Made by a program: the position numbers and the translations under genes. This document shows, one piece after another, positions 22,544-31,226 of a stretch of 49,289 nt of DNA. Within the stretch, counting starts at the first letter, position 1. Every line of letters begins with the position of its first letter. The stretch is from the NCBI GenBank assembly GCA_030426145.1, contig JAUHZF010000020.1, positions 1-49,289 on the forward strand, read 5' to 3'. The DNA is from Polyangia bacterium (GTDB lineage: Bacteria > Myxococcota_A > Polyangia > Polyangiales > Polyangiaceae). The notes beneath the pieces are model-generated. The model worked only from the letters and a program-made list of their open reading frames with translations. It made no database searches and was not told where the DNA came from.

Positions 22544-24838
22544 TCACTCGTGGGGCAACAGGTCGGGGTGCCTCAAGGCGATGCGGCTGACGACGACCGA
22601 CACGTCCCCATTCTGAGAGCCGAATCCCGTCCGTCCACGCGCCGTCACGAGCGGGTCGGCGGTGGCGGGTAGGTCGAACGTCACGTCCATGACCAACACC
22701 GTGGGGGGCTGCCCTGCGCCGATGTCGAGGTCTACCTCGACGCCTTCGTTCGGCGCGCTCGCGGTGGCGACGGAACGGAACCCCGGGAACAGCGGCGAAT
22801 CGCTCAAGACGTAGGGGCGAACGCTCTGTCCGTCGATGGTGACGGTGTCGAGCTTGAGGCTCGGGGGGGTCATGAGGGCGAGTACCCGCGCGCCCCGTGG
22901 CGAATGAAGGCGCAGGCGCCAGCGGCTGCCCTCGACGGCCACCACCTCGAGCTTGGGCACCGCGAGGCCGACGGCTTCGGTAGCACCCGTGCTGGCCTGA
23001 ACGAACGACACGAAGGGATGTGGGGATGGGCCGGCGGCGCCGAGGTTGCCGGCGGCTCGCACCGCTTCGGGGACGTCGCCGAAGCTGGCGTCGACCCACC
23101 ATTGGGCGGTGCCTTGGGCTTCGTAGTAGCCGATGCTCATCCTCTGCGGATGGCTCTCGTCGTGGACCGGCTGGGCGTAGGCGATGCCGACGAGCACCAG
23201 GGTTGCGACGGAGGCACCCGCTGCGACGCGGCGAAGCCACGGCGTTCGGTCGGCGGCGTCGACGTCAGGCACCCAATGGGAGGCGCTGGCGGCCATCCAG
23301 AGACCGACCAGGGGGCCCGCGGCAAAGGCACCCACGAGGTTGAAGGTGTCGACCAAGCCGAGCAGCGCCTCACCCCAGAGCACGACGGCTACGGCCTGCG
23401 GGAGCAGCGTCGCGTGCACACGGCGGGGGTCGTCGGGAGGAAGGCGCGTCCATGCGATGCCGAGCACGCCGGCGACCATGGTCGGGACGACGAAGAGGTG
23501 GCAGGCGGCGGGGAGCTCGGTCGACAAGAGGGCGCCGAACAGGGCCCACAGACTCCACCCGGCGGCTTGGGCCGCGCTCGCACCGCACCGCATCGCCGTC
23601 ACGCGCAGCAGTGTGGCTCCGAGCACGATGGACCCGAGCGCCACCGCGGCGAGCGCCCAGCCCGCGTGAGCATGGTCGGGCACGAGGCTGGTCGTGCGCC
23701 CGTGCAACAGACGCACGATCCCGTAGGCCAGCCCCAGATTGAGGAGGAGGGTGGCGAGCACCGCTCCGAGGGCTTTCATGTAGCGCGGGAAGAAGCTCTC
23801 CTCCGTGCTGAACGAGCGCGCGACCGCACCGAGGACCAATGCCGCCGCGATGATCGCCAACGGCACCGACCACGTTTGGGGCCACCACCACATCCAGCCG
23901 AAGAGCTCGAACCAAACCGCGTCGGTGTCGGTGTTGGTGAGGGGGGCCGCGAGCAGCGAACGGGTCAGGGCGAGCACGTTGTCGCCGTGATGCTGGAGGC
24001 TGCCGCGGTCGAGGTGGTCGAGATCGTCCTGCGGCGTGTGATAGCGGCCGAAGTCGCGGATGAACGCAAAGTTGAAGCCGGGTTTGCCGGCATCGCGGAA
24101 GGCCGAGAAATCGGTGTCGTTGGGCAGGCGTCGGTAGACGGCATCCATCAGCGACGACGTCACGGGGCGTGGGAGCGCTTTCAGGTGCTCGACCAGGGCA
24201 CCACTGGGGCCCGAGGTCTCGAACATGAGACTCGGGCCCGCTACGCCGCGCGCCTCGAGGTTGATGACCGTCTTCACCCGGGCCATCGCCGGGTGACTGG
24301 CGACGAAGGCCTTGGCTCCGAGCAGTCCCAGCTCCTCGCCATCGGTGAAGAGAAGGATGATGCTGAGGGGACGTTCGGGCTCGGTGAGCAGCGCCCGGGC
24401 GGCTTCGAGCACCGCGGCGACTCCAGCGCCGTCGTCGGCGGCTCCAGCCGCAGCCGGAACCGAGTCGTAGTGGGTCACGAGGAGTAGGGCGTCCTCGGAC
24501 TGCCCGGGTAGCTCGGCGATGACGTTGACGAGGTCGGCGCAGACGGCGAAGCGGTTGCAGCCCTTGGCGCGTTGCTCCGTGGGCTCCAGACCGAGCCGCT
24601 TCAGGTGAGCTACGAGACGCCCCCGCACCTCTTCGTTGGCGCGGCTCCCCGTCGGGTGGGGGCCTTCGCCGAAGACCTCGTGCAGGGCCTCGGCCGCCCG
24701 AGTCGCCGAGAACGAGGCGTCGGGGGCGTCCGTTCCGGCCGGAACAGGTGGGTTGAACCGCCATCCCACGAGCAACATCACCAGGGCAAGCACGGCGAGC
24801 GCGATCGCAGGGCGGCGAAGTGGCGTCACAGAGGGCAT
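22544..24838 (-). CDS. multi-pass membrane M28 metallopeptidase
   Basis: The product is about 764 residues from ATG 24838; a longer reading would run through the divergent HAD gene and is rejected. TM1 lies at ~10-28, followed by a periplasmic M28 domain with the co-catalytic zinc ligands in order: HYDSV, DDGAG, DGEELGLLG, NLEARG and YHTPQDD. After it come several membrane helices (about residues 330-600) and a C-terminal soluble beta domain. This layout matches the PFF1/ERMP1-like M28 peptidases of eukaryotic vacuoles and their bacterial relatives. Aminopeptidase or carboxypeptidase activity is likely; substrates are unknown. Confidence 0.85.
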   Translation of the reverse strand: MPSVTPLRRPAIALAVLALVMLLVGWRFNPPVPAGTDAPDASFSATRAAEALHEVFGEGPHPTGSRANEEVRGRLVAHLKRLGLEPTEQRAKGCNRFAVCADLVNVIAELPGQSEDALLLVTHYDSVPAAAGAADDGAGVAAVLEAARALLTEPERPLSIILLFTDGEELGLLGAKAFVASHPAMARVKTVINLEARGVAGPSLMFETSGPSGALVEHLKALPRPVTSSLMDAVYRRLPNDTDFSAFRDAGKPGFNFAFIRDFGRYHTPQDDLDHLDRGSLQHHGDNVLALTRSLLAAPLTNTDTDAVWFELFGWMWWWPQTWSVPLAIIAAALVLGAVARSFSTEESFFPRYMKALGAVLATLLLNLGLAYGIVRLLHGRTTSLVPDHAHAGWALAAVALGSIVLGATLLRVTAMRCGASAAQAAGWSLWALFGALLSTELPAACHLFVVPTMVAGVLGIAWTRLPPDDPRRVHATLLPQAVAVVLWGEALLGLVDTFNLVGAFAAGPLVGLWMAASASHWVPDVDAADRTPWLRRVAAGASVATLVLVGIAYAQPVHDESHPQRMSIGYYEAQGTAQWWVDASFGDVPEAVRAAGNLGAAGPSPHPFVSFVQASTGATEAVGLAVPKLEVVAVEGSRWRLRLHSPRGARVLALMTPPSLKLDTVTIDGQSVRPYVLSDSPLFPGFRSVATASAPNEGVEVDLDIGAGQPPTVLVMDVTFDLPATADPLVTARGRTGFGSQNGDVSVVVSRIALRHPDLLPHE

Positions 24839-24860
24839 GGGGCTTTCGGCCCGACCCTGC

Positions 24861-24866
24861 CACAAT
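24861..24866 (+). promoter_or_regulatory. extended -10 (TGCCACAAT) for the HAD gene
   Basis: CACAAT preceded by TG ends 6 nt before the GTG start at 24873, predicting a leaderless mRNA. Confidence 0.45.
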
Positions 24867-24872
24867 GCCGGC

Positions 24873-25517
24873 GTGACGCAGATCGAAACCGAGGCCCTCA
24901 TCTTCGACATGGACGGGCTGCTCATCGACAGCGAGCCCGTGTGGTGGCGGGTCGAGAGCGCCCTCGCCCAGCGCCATGGTGTGGACTGGAACGACGAGTT
25001 GGCCGCCGCGCAGGTGGGCAAGGGCCTACCTCAACTCATCGGCGTGATGCGGGAGCACGGGCTGTCGTTGTCGGTGAAAGAAGGCGTCGAGGGCCTCGTC
25101 GACGAGTTCATCGCGCGGGTGGAGGAGCTCTCGCTTCAGCCTGGCGCGCGCGAGCTGCTCGATGCGTCCGAGGGGCTGCCGCGGGCGCTCGGCACCTCGT
25201 CGCCCCGGCGTCTGGCCGAGGCCGTGCTCGCCTACTTCGACCTCACTCCGCGGTTCGACGTGGTGGTCACCGCCACCGACGTGCCGAACAGCAAGCCCGA
25301 ACCGGACATCTTCCTCGCCGCGTGTGAGGGGCTGAAGGTGAGGGGCGTGGTCCTCGAAGACTCGTTCGCCGGCGTGACGGCGGCGGTGGCGGCAGAGCTT
25401 CCGGTCATCGCGGTGCCGGAGCAGGATCCCACCCGCTTCCATGCGCTGACGCCCTACGTCGTGAACGACCTCTTCGAAGCGAGGCGCTTGTTGGCGTTCA
25501 AGCGCCAATTTAGCTAG
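24873..25517 (+). CDS. HAD-IA phosphatase (beta-phosphoglucomutase-like)
   Basis: The product is 214 residues. It has all HAD motifs: the nucleophile motif FDMDGLLIDSEP (D12, D14), Thr-Ser in ALGTSSP, the lysine in SKPEPDIF and the acidic motif VVLEDSFAGV. The helical cap after motif I and the LIDSEP start place it with beta-phosphoglucomutase-like or hexitol-phosphate phosphatases. Small sugar phosphates are the usual substrates. The GTG start is set by the extended -10 box 6 nt upstream. It is divergent from the M28 gene (34 nt between the starts), and its end overlaps the MATE gene tail to tail by 8 nt. Confidence 0.9.
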   Translation: MTQIETEALIFDMDGLLIDSEPVWWRVESALAQRHGVDWNDELAAAQVGKGLPQLIGVMREHGLSLSVKEGVEGLVDEFIARVEELSLQPGARELLDASEGLPRALGTSSPRRLAEAVLAYFDLTPRFDVVVTATDVPNSKPEPDIFLAACEGLKVRGVVLEDSFAGVTAAVAAELPVIAVPEQDPTRFHALTPYVVNDLFEARRLLAFKRQFS

Positions 25518-26871
25518 CCAGGGGGGCCACGGTGCGGAGGGAGAGCCGGGCGAAGCGGATCGACAGCGCGATGCCCACGGCGGTGAGCCCCGCGCAGAGG
25601 CCCCACCACAGGCCCACCGCCCCCTGACCGGCCACGAAGGCGAGGCCGAGGCCCACCGGCATGCCGATCGCGTAGTGGCCGACGAGGTTGTAGTAGAGCG
25701 CAGCGCGCGTATCGCCCATGCCGCGCAACGCTCCGGCGGCGACCACCTGGAGGCCGTCGGAGATCTGGAAGATGGCTGCGACCCGCATGAGCGGAACGGC
25801 GGCTTCGAGCACCTCGGGGTCGTTCGTGAGGATGGCGATGAGCGGACGGGGGATGAGCACGAAGAGCAAGGCCCCCCCGGCCATGAAGAGGGTGCCCGCG
25901 ACGAGGCTCGCGAAGCCGGCCTGCCGGGTACCGGGCTGATCGCCGGCGCCCACCGCCCGCCCCACGCGAACGGCAGCGGCCGAGGAGATGCCGAGCGGCA
26001 CCATGAATGTGGCGGCCGCGAAGCTGAGGGCGATCTGATGGCTGGCGGCGGCGAGGGTTCCGATGCGGCCCATGAGCAGTGCCGTGGCGCTGAAGACGCC
26101 CATCTCGGCGAGCCGCTGCAGGCCCACGGGAATCCCTACCACCAAGGCTTCGCGGAGCGCGGCGAGTCGCGGACGTCGGTCGGGTGGGGGCTGACCCGCG
26201 CCGGCCGCGCGCGCAGCGAAGCCCACGATGGCGAGCTGCACCACGGTGACGAAGGTGCTCGTGATACCCGCGCCCGCCACGCCGAACGCGGGGAGGCCCA
26301 GGGCGGGCAGGCCCACCCAGCCGAGGGCCTCGTCGCCGAAGACCATGGCCACGTCGAGGGGCGCGTTCACCACGTTGGCCACCACCGCAGAGATGACGAG
26401 GGGTCGCGTCCGGTCACTCGACTGGAGGTAGGTGACGACGGCGGTGACCAGGAAGTAGGGCGCCATGGCCCCCAGGCGCGAGAGGAGATAGCGCTCGGCG
26501 AGGCGTGCGGTCTCGGGCGCGATGCCCATCGCCTCGAGGCCGAAGATGCCGAAGGCCGCGGCGAGCATGCTGGGGATGGCGATGAGCACCGCGAGCCAGA
26601 TCCCCTGCCACATGGTGCCCCGCGCCCGCCCGGGCTGGCCCGAGCCGATGGCCTGCGAGATGAGGGGATCGATGCCGAGCACGCACCCCGCGCCCGTGAT
26701 GGAGGCGGCGAAGAAGACCGCGTTGCCGAGGCCGACCGCCGCGAGCTCGGTTTCCCCGAGGCGACCGATGACGGCGGTATCCACGAAGCCCAAGAGCACC
26801 TGCCCGAGGTGCGCCGCCGCGATGGGAGCGGCCAGGCGCGTCACCGCGCCCATCTCTTTCGTCATCCCCAT
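25510..26871 (-). CDS. MATE-family efflux transporter
   Basis: The product is 453 residues with about 12 hydrophobic segments arranged as two similar halves, the standard MATE fold. Typical segments include GFVDTAVIGRLGETELAAVG in the first helices and the repeat at about residues 230-300. MATE proteins export cationic drugs or metabolites using Na+ or H+ gradients; the coupling ion cannot be told here. A TAGAGC box lies 9 nt before the ATG (26881-26886 on the minus strand). The final bases overlap the HAD gene on the other strand. Confidence 0.9.
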   Translation of the reverse strand: MGMTKEMGAVTRLAAPIAAAHLGQVLLGFVDTAVIGRLGETELAAVGLGNAVFFAASITGAGCVLGIDPLISQAIGSGQPGRARGTMWQGIWLAVLIAIPSMLAAAFGIFGLEAMGIAPETARLAERYLLSRLGAMAPYFLVTAVVTYLQSSDRTRPLVISAVVANVVNAPLDVAMVFGDEALGWVGLPALGLPAFGVAGAGITSTFVTVVQLAIVGFAARAAGAGQPPPDRRPRLAALREALVVGIPVGLQRLAEMGVFSATALLMGRIGTLAAASHQIALSFAAATFMVPLGISSAAAVRVGRAVGAGDQPGTRQAGFASLVAGTLFMAGGALLFVLIPRPLIAILTNDPEVLEAAVPLMRVAAIFQISDGLQVVAAGALRGMGDTRAALYYNLVGHYAIGMPVGLGLAFVAGQGAVGLWWGLCAGLTAVGIALSIRFARLSLRTVAPLAS

Positions 26872-26931
26872 CGCACGCGGGCTCTACTGCCTCGGGGCGC
26901 GGCTGTCGAACGCTCGCGGCGGCTTGTGCTA

Positions 26932-26937
26932 CAGCCT
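26932..26937 (+). promoter_or_regulatory. -10-like CAGCCT box of the M50 gene
   Basis: Within TGCTACAGCCT, ending 8 nt before the ATG at 26946. It resembles the TAGCCT box at 10754 with the same spacing. Confidence 0.3.
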
Positions 26938-26945
26938 CCCTCGAC

Positions 26946-27920
26946 ATGGCTGCGCCCCCCACCGCCGCCGAGCCTCCGGCTCCGCCTCTGCGCTGGAAGC
27001 TCCCGCTCGGGCTCTTCGTGGCCACCATCGTGTCGGTTTTTCTCACCGGCGCGGGTTGGGACGCGCCGAAGGAGGCCAACCTCGTCTGGCTTCTCACCCA
27101 CCTCTATCGGGGGTGGACCTTCGCGGTGCCGCTCATGGCCATCCTCGTCACCCACGAGGCCGGTCATTACATCGCGGCCCGGATCCACGGGGTTCCGGCG
27201 TCGCTGCCCATGTTCATCCCGCTCCCTATCCTCAGTCCGTTCGGGACCATGGGTGCCGTCATCGGCATGTCGTCGCGCATCCGGTCCCGAAACGCGCTGC
27301 TGGACATCGGCGCCGCCGGTCCTCTCGCGGGCATGGCCGTAGCCGTCCCGGTGCTCGTTTGGGGCCTCATGCACAGCGAGGTGAAGGCCATCGAAGGAAG
27401 TGGCCTCATGGAGGGCCAGTGTCTGCTCTACATCGGCATCAAGCAGCTGCTCTTCGGCACCATCCCCGAGGGGCACGACGTCTTTCTCCACCCGACGGCC
27501 TTCGCGGGGTGGACGGGGCTCTTCGTGACCATGATCAACATGCTGCCGGTGCTTCAGCTCGACGGAGGGCACATCGCCTACGCCCTCTTCGGCGATCGCC
27601 AGTCGGTCTTCGGCAAGGTGGTGCACTACAGCCTGCCGCTGTGGTTCGTCTTCAACTACGTCGTGTACCGCGAGGCCTCGCCCGGCATGCCGTGGCTGGT
27701 GTGGTTCGGTCTCCTGATGCTCATGCGCCGGGCCGCGGGCGGCGAAGAGCACCCTCCGTACGATCCTGGGGAGACGCTGAGTCCGATGCGCAAGGCGGTG
27801 GCCGTCGGCACCCTGCTCATGTTCGTGCTCATCTTCATGCCCACCCCATTGCGTGCCTACGGTGACCCCGCCGACGCAGATGCCTCGTCGGAGGCGCCTT
27901 CTCCCTCGTCGACGAAGTAA
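26946..27920 (+). CDS. M50-family site-2-type membrane protease
   Basis: The product is 324 residues with about six membrane helices. The zinc motif HEAGH lies at 70-74 in a helix and the third ligand is D206 in the LDGGH segment, both typical of site-2 proteases. There is no PDZ domain. Residues between them include a GAAGPLAG loop, as in the FtsH-independent, RseP-distant M50 group often annotated as 'site-2 protease family'. It would cut substrates inside the membrane. The C-terminal ~25 residues are Ser/Ala/Asp-rich. It stands alone, divergent from the MATE gene. Confidence 0.88.
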   Translation: MAAPPTAAEPPAPPLRWKLPLGLFVATIVSVFLTGAGWDAPKEANLVWLLTHLYRGWTFAVPLMAILVTHEAGHYIAARIHGVPASLPMFIPLPILSPFGTMGAVIGMSSRIRSRNALLDIGAAGPLAGMAVAVPVLVWGLMHSEVKAIEGSGLMEGQCLLYIGIKQLLFGTIPEGHDVFLHPTAFAGWTGLFVTMINMLPVLQLDGGHIAYALFGDRQSVFGKVVHYSLPLWFVFNYVVYREASPGMPWLVWFGLLMLMRRAAGGEEHPPYDPGETLSPMRKAVAVGTLLMFVLIFMPTPLRAYGDPADADASSEAPSPSSTK

Positions 27921-27987
27921 TCCCCGGTCCAGCCGGGCGTCGTGCCCGTCGCTGGCGTAGAGTTTCCCGTAACCTTCGTTTCTCGTT

Positions 27988-30501
27988 ATGGAATCCCCCG
28001 TGTCTTCGAAGTCCCGTCGCTTTCTTTCCACCGCCGTTCGCGGCTTCGTCGTCGGCGTGCCGTTGCTCGCGCTGCTGGCCTCGGGGTGTTCGTCCGACGA
28101 CCCCGTGCCCGCCGGCAGAGCCGACCGCGCGTATTACATCCTGCCTCCCGGCAACTACGGTGGGCTTCCCACCAACGCCAACTCGCTCGACCAGCTCGGC
28201 CTCTACGATGGCCTCACACCGTTGCGGGGCAACGTCACCGACGAGGACATCGATGCGCTGTTCTTGCCCGAGGACTTCAAGCCCATCGGCGAGACGCGGG
28301 AAGAGCCGACCGGCCGCGAGGGCACCACGATTCTCTACGACCAGTACGGCATCGCCCACATCAAGGGCGAGACGCGTGCCGACTTGGCCTTCGGCGCGGG
28401 CTGGGTATCGAACCGCGATCGCTCCGTGCTCCTCACGTTGGGCAGGAGCGCGGCGCGAGTCGCGGTCGCCGACGTCCCGGGCATCGATGCCTTTCAGCTC
28501 CTGCTCAGCGGACAGACGTTCGTAGCGAGTGCCGCCACCGAGCAGTTGGTGTCCGACCAGGTTGCGCTCATCGCCGAGACCTACGGTGAAGAGGGCCAGG
28601 AGATCCTCGCCGACGCCCAGGCCTACGCCGATGGCCTGAACGCCTACGACGACGCCCACGACGACAACCAGGAGGAGTGGACCGCCAACGACGTCGTCGC
28701 GATCACGGCCTTCATCGGACAGATCTTCGGCGCCGGCGGTGGGAGCGAGGCGGCCAACGCGAACTTCCTCGCCACCCTCATCGACGGGCTCGGCGATGCG
28801 CAGGGCCGGCAGGTCTGGGCCGACGCCATGCTCTTCGACGACCCCGAAGCGCCGACCACCATCAACACGCGCTTCGAATACGGGCCGCTCACGGGCGGGG
28901 CCATCATGGGTGCGGTCGAGCTCGAGGCGGGGTCGATCATCTCGCTCGATCCCGTCGACGCCAGCGCGGACGGAGGGGCGAGCAAGCCCATCGACGAATC
29001 GATCTTCGTGCCCGCCGCCGGCCCGCCGCCCGACCGCCGTGCGTCGAACTTCCTCATCGTAGGCGCGCCCGCGTCGACCGACGCGACCAGTCTCGCCGTG
29101 ATGGGTCCCCAGCTCGGCTACTACTACCCGGAGATCGTGATGCAGGTGCATCTCAGCGGTCCTGGGATCGAGGCGCAGGGAGCCGCGGTGCCAGGGCTCG
29201 CCATGTATCTCCTCTTGGGGCGCACCCAGGATTATGCGTGGAGCCTCACGTCGGCCAACCACGACGTGCGCGACGTCTACGCCGAGATCCTCTGCGAGCC
29301 AGGGGGAGGTACCCCCACCCGAGACTCCACGCACTACGAGCACAACGGCGACTGCGTGCCTTTCGAGATGTTCGACGCTGGCACCCTCAATGGGGCTGCG
29401 GTCCGCTACCCGGTCTCCGTTCACGGTCAGGTCCTGGGGACTGCGCTCTCGGACGGACGTCCGGTAGCGTTGACCCGCAAGCGATCGACCTTTGGTCGCG
29501 ACGGCCTGAACCTGGCTGCGCTCAAGAACATGACCGAGGGCGAAGCGACGACGCCCGAGGAGTTCTGGCGTATCGCGCACCAGTTCGAGTTCACCTTCAA
29601 CTGGGGGTACGCGTCGCGAACGAACGTGGCCTACTTCACGTCGGGTCGACTCCCGGTGCGGCCTGCGGGCCTCGACCGCCGGCTTCCGACGCTGGGCACC
29701 GGCGAGTACGAGTGGATGGGCTTCTTGGCGCAGGATGACCACCCGCACGCGGCCGAAGGCCCCGACGGACGCATCCTCAACTGGAACAACCAGTCGGCCC
29801 CTGGCTTCATGCACGGCGACAACAACCCCTACGGGTCGGTGCATCGTGTTCAGCTCTTCGACCAGTTCCCCGACAAGGTCGATCTGGCGGGGGTCGTGAG
29901 CGTGATGAATCGCGCGGCCACCGAAGACACGCGCACGCCGGCGTGGCCCGCCATCAGTGAGGTGCTGCGCGGCGGTGACGCTCCGACGCCCCTTGCGGGT
30001 GCGGTGGTCGACCTGCTCGATGCGTGGGTGGCCGAGGACGCGCCTCAGCTCGATGCCGACGACGACGGCAACTTCGACAGCGCGGGCCCCACGATCATGG
30101 ATGCCCTCTTCGGGGAGCTGGTCGACGCCGCGATGCGACCGGTCTTTGGCGACCTCACCGATGCCCTCGACGGCGCGCGCAACCTCAGCAGCACCAGTGG
30201 CGCGAGCCTCATCGACAAGGACCTCCGCACCCTGCTCGGCAAAGACGTTCAGGGAGCGTTCAACGTCACGTACTGTGGCAATGGCGACCTCGCGACCTGC
30301 CGCGCCGCGCTCTGGCAGGCCGTCGACGACGTGGCCCAGCAACTCGCCACCGAATACGCCAGTGACGACCCCACGACGTGGCTGAAGGAAGGCGCGCGCA
30401 CACGCTTCGCACCGGGCCTCATCCCCGAGACGTTCCGGCGCACCAATCGGCCCACCTTCCAGCAGGCACTGGACTTCGCGCCGACGCGCCCCACCGAGTA
30501 A
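27988..30501 (+). CDS. penicillin acylase-family lipoprotein (Ntn hydrolase)
   Basis: The product is 837 residues (from ATG 27988; GTG 28000, 7 nt after a TATGGA box, is an equally good start). The signal ends in the lipobox LASGC, so this acylase is anchored, unlike soluble periplasmic ones. Residues ~110-330 are the alpha chain (YGIAHIKGETRADLAFG). The beta chain would begin at S353 in RRASNFLIVG, the autocatalytic nucleophile. The PQLGYYYPEI and NWNNQSAPGF segments match penicillin G acylase rather than homoserine-lactone acylases. It could hydrolyse beta-lactam side chains or acyl signals; this needs an assay. An 11-bp hairpin follows the gene. Confidence 0.88.
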   Translation: MESPVSSKSRRFLSTAVRGFVVGVPLLALLASGCSSDDPVPAGRADRAYYILPPGNYGGLPTNANSLDQLGLYDGLTPLRGNVTDEDIDALFLPEDFKPIGETREEPTGREGTTILYDQYGIAHIKGETRADLAFGAGWVSNRDRSVLLTLGRSAARVAVADVPGIDAFQLLLSGQTFVASAATEQLVSDQVALIAETYGEEGQEILADAQAYADGLNAYDDAHDDNQEEWTANDVVAITAFIGQIFGAGGGSEAANANFLATLIDGLGDAQGRQVWADAMLFDDPEAPTTINTRFEYGPLTGGAIMGAVELEAGSIISLDPVDASADGGASKPIDESIFVPAAGPPPDRRASNFLIVGAPASTDATSLAVMGPQLGYYYPEIVMQVHLSGPGIEAQGAAVPGLAMYLLLGRTQDYAWSLTSANHDVRDVYAEILCEPGGGTPTRDSTHYEHNGDCVPFEMFDAGTLNGAAVRYPVSVHGQVLGTALSDGRPVALTRKRSTFGRDGLNLAALKNMTEGEATTPEEFWRIAHQFEFTFNWGYASRTNVAYFTSGRLPVRPAGLDRRLPTLGTGEYEWMGFLAQDDHPHAAEGPDGRILNWNNQSAPGFMHGDNNPYGSVHRVQLFDQFPDKVDLAGVVSVMNRAATEDTRTPAWPAISEVLRGGDAPTPLAGAVVDLLDAWVAEDAPQLDADDDGNFDSAGPTIMDALFGELVDAAMRPVFGDLTDALDGARNLSSTSGASLIDKDLRTLLGKDVQGAFNVTYCGNGDLATCRAALWQAVDDVAQQLATEYASDDPTTWLKEGARTRFAPGLIPETFRRTNRPTFQQALDFAPTRPTE

Positions 30502-30519
30502 CCTCGAGGTGGCGATTGG

Positions 30520-30553
30520 GGACGAGGTGAAACCTGTAGGTGTCACCTCGTCC
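30520..30553. terminator. bidirectional terminator hairpin
   Basis: GGACGAGGTGA pairs perfectly with TCACCTCGTCC (11 bp) around a 12-nt loop, between the convergent acylase and Cys-repeat genes. Confidence 0.6.
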
Positions 30554-30555
30554 GT

Positions 30556-31191
30556 TCAGAAGCTCCAGCTGAGGTGCATCGAGCCAGGCCCGATGGCGAC
30601 GTCGGGGGTCAGCGGACCACGGTCGACCTTGATGGCCCCGATGGGGGTCATCACCGCACCAGCGACCACGAGTCCCAGACTCGAAAGCCCGAGGCCGACG
30701 ATGAGGGGGTCGCCACTGTCGGCTCCGGCGAAGCCCGCAGCCATCCAAAAGACGAGGGTCGTTAGACCACCGGCCGCCCCCAGCCCCATCGCGGCAATCC
30801 CCACCGCCATCAGCGGGACGCTGTTTCGCTCGCCTTCATCGCATTCGAGATCCTCCGGATCCCAATCGCAGACCCCATCCTCCTGACAGGCCCGCGAATA
30901 ACGGCAGTCCTGAACGCTGTGGGCCACGCAGAGGCCTTCGTGAGCGGTGCATCGGCCCTCTTCACGGCACACCTCGGAGTACGCGCAGTCGTTCCCCACG
31001 GAGATGCAACGCCCGCCGAACGCCGTGCACGACCCTTCGTCTCGGCAGCCTTGGCTGGCGCGGCACCAGTCGTTGAACGTGGGACCCGCAGCGGGTGGTG
31101 GAGGCGTTGCGGCCGGAGATGGCGTGGCGACGGTCGAGGTCGTCAGGCAGATGGCGACACCAGCAACGTGCCGCAAGGAGGAAGAAGTCAT
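30556..31191 (-). CDS. exported Cys-repeat protein with C-terminal membrane segments
   Basis: The product is 211 residues. The N-terminus has a weak signal sequence followed by a Pro/Ala linker. Residues ~40-118 contain three copies of a Cys-repeat with the pattern DCxxSxxCxxxGxC and extra cysteines, probably disulphide-bonded. The rest has two hydrophobic stretches (about 128-150 and 163-185) and a short tail. The same repeat fills the lipoprotein at 46938. I do not know a named family for it. It may be a surface or protein-binding module. It is convergent with the acylase gene and lies 35 nt after the 31227 gene in the same direction, so it could be the second gene of that operon. Confidence 0.6.
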   Translation of the reverse strand: MTSSSLRHVAGVAICLTTSTVATPSPAATPPPPAAGPTFNDWCRASQGCRDEGSCTAFGGRCISVGNDCAYSEVCREEGRCTAHEGLCVAHSVQDCRYSRACQEDGVCDWDPEDLECDEGERNSVPLMAVGIAAMGLGAAGGLTTLVFWMAAGFAGADSGDPLIVGLGLSSLGLVVAGAVMTPIGAIKVDRGPLTPDVAIGPGSMHLSWSF

Positions 31192-31226
31192 GGCTCAGAA
31201 CGATGCAGGTTCTGGACCAACCGGCG

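Noticed and set aside
27835-30546. 903-codon open frame antisense to the penicillin acylase gene
   Set aside because: The sense strand has full acylase motifs and a lipobox; the antisense product is Arg/Val/Gly-rich and featureless.
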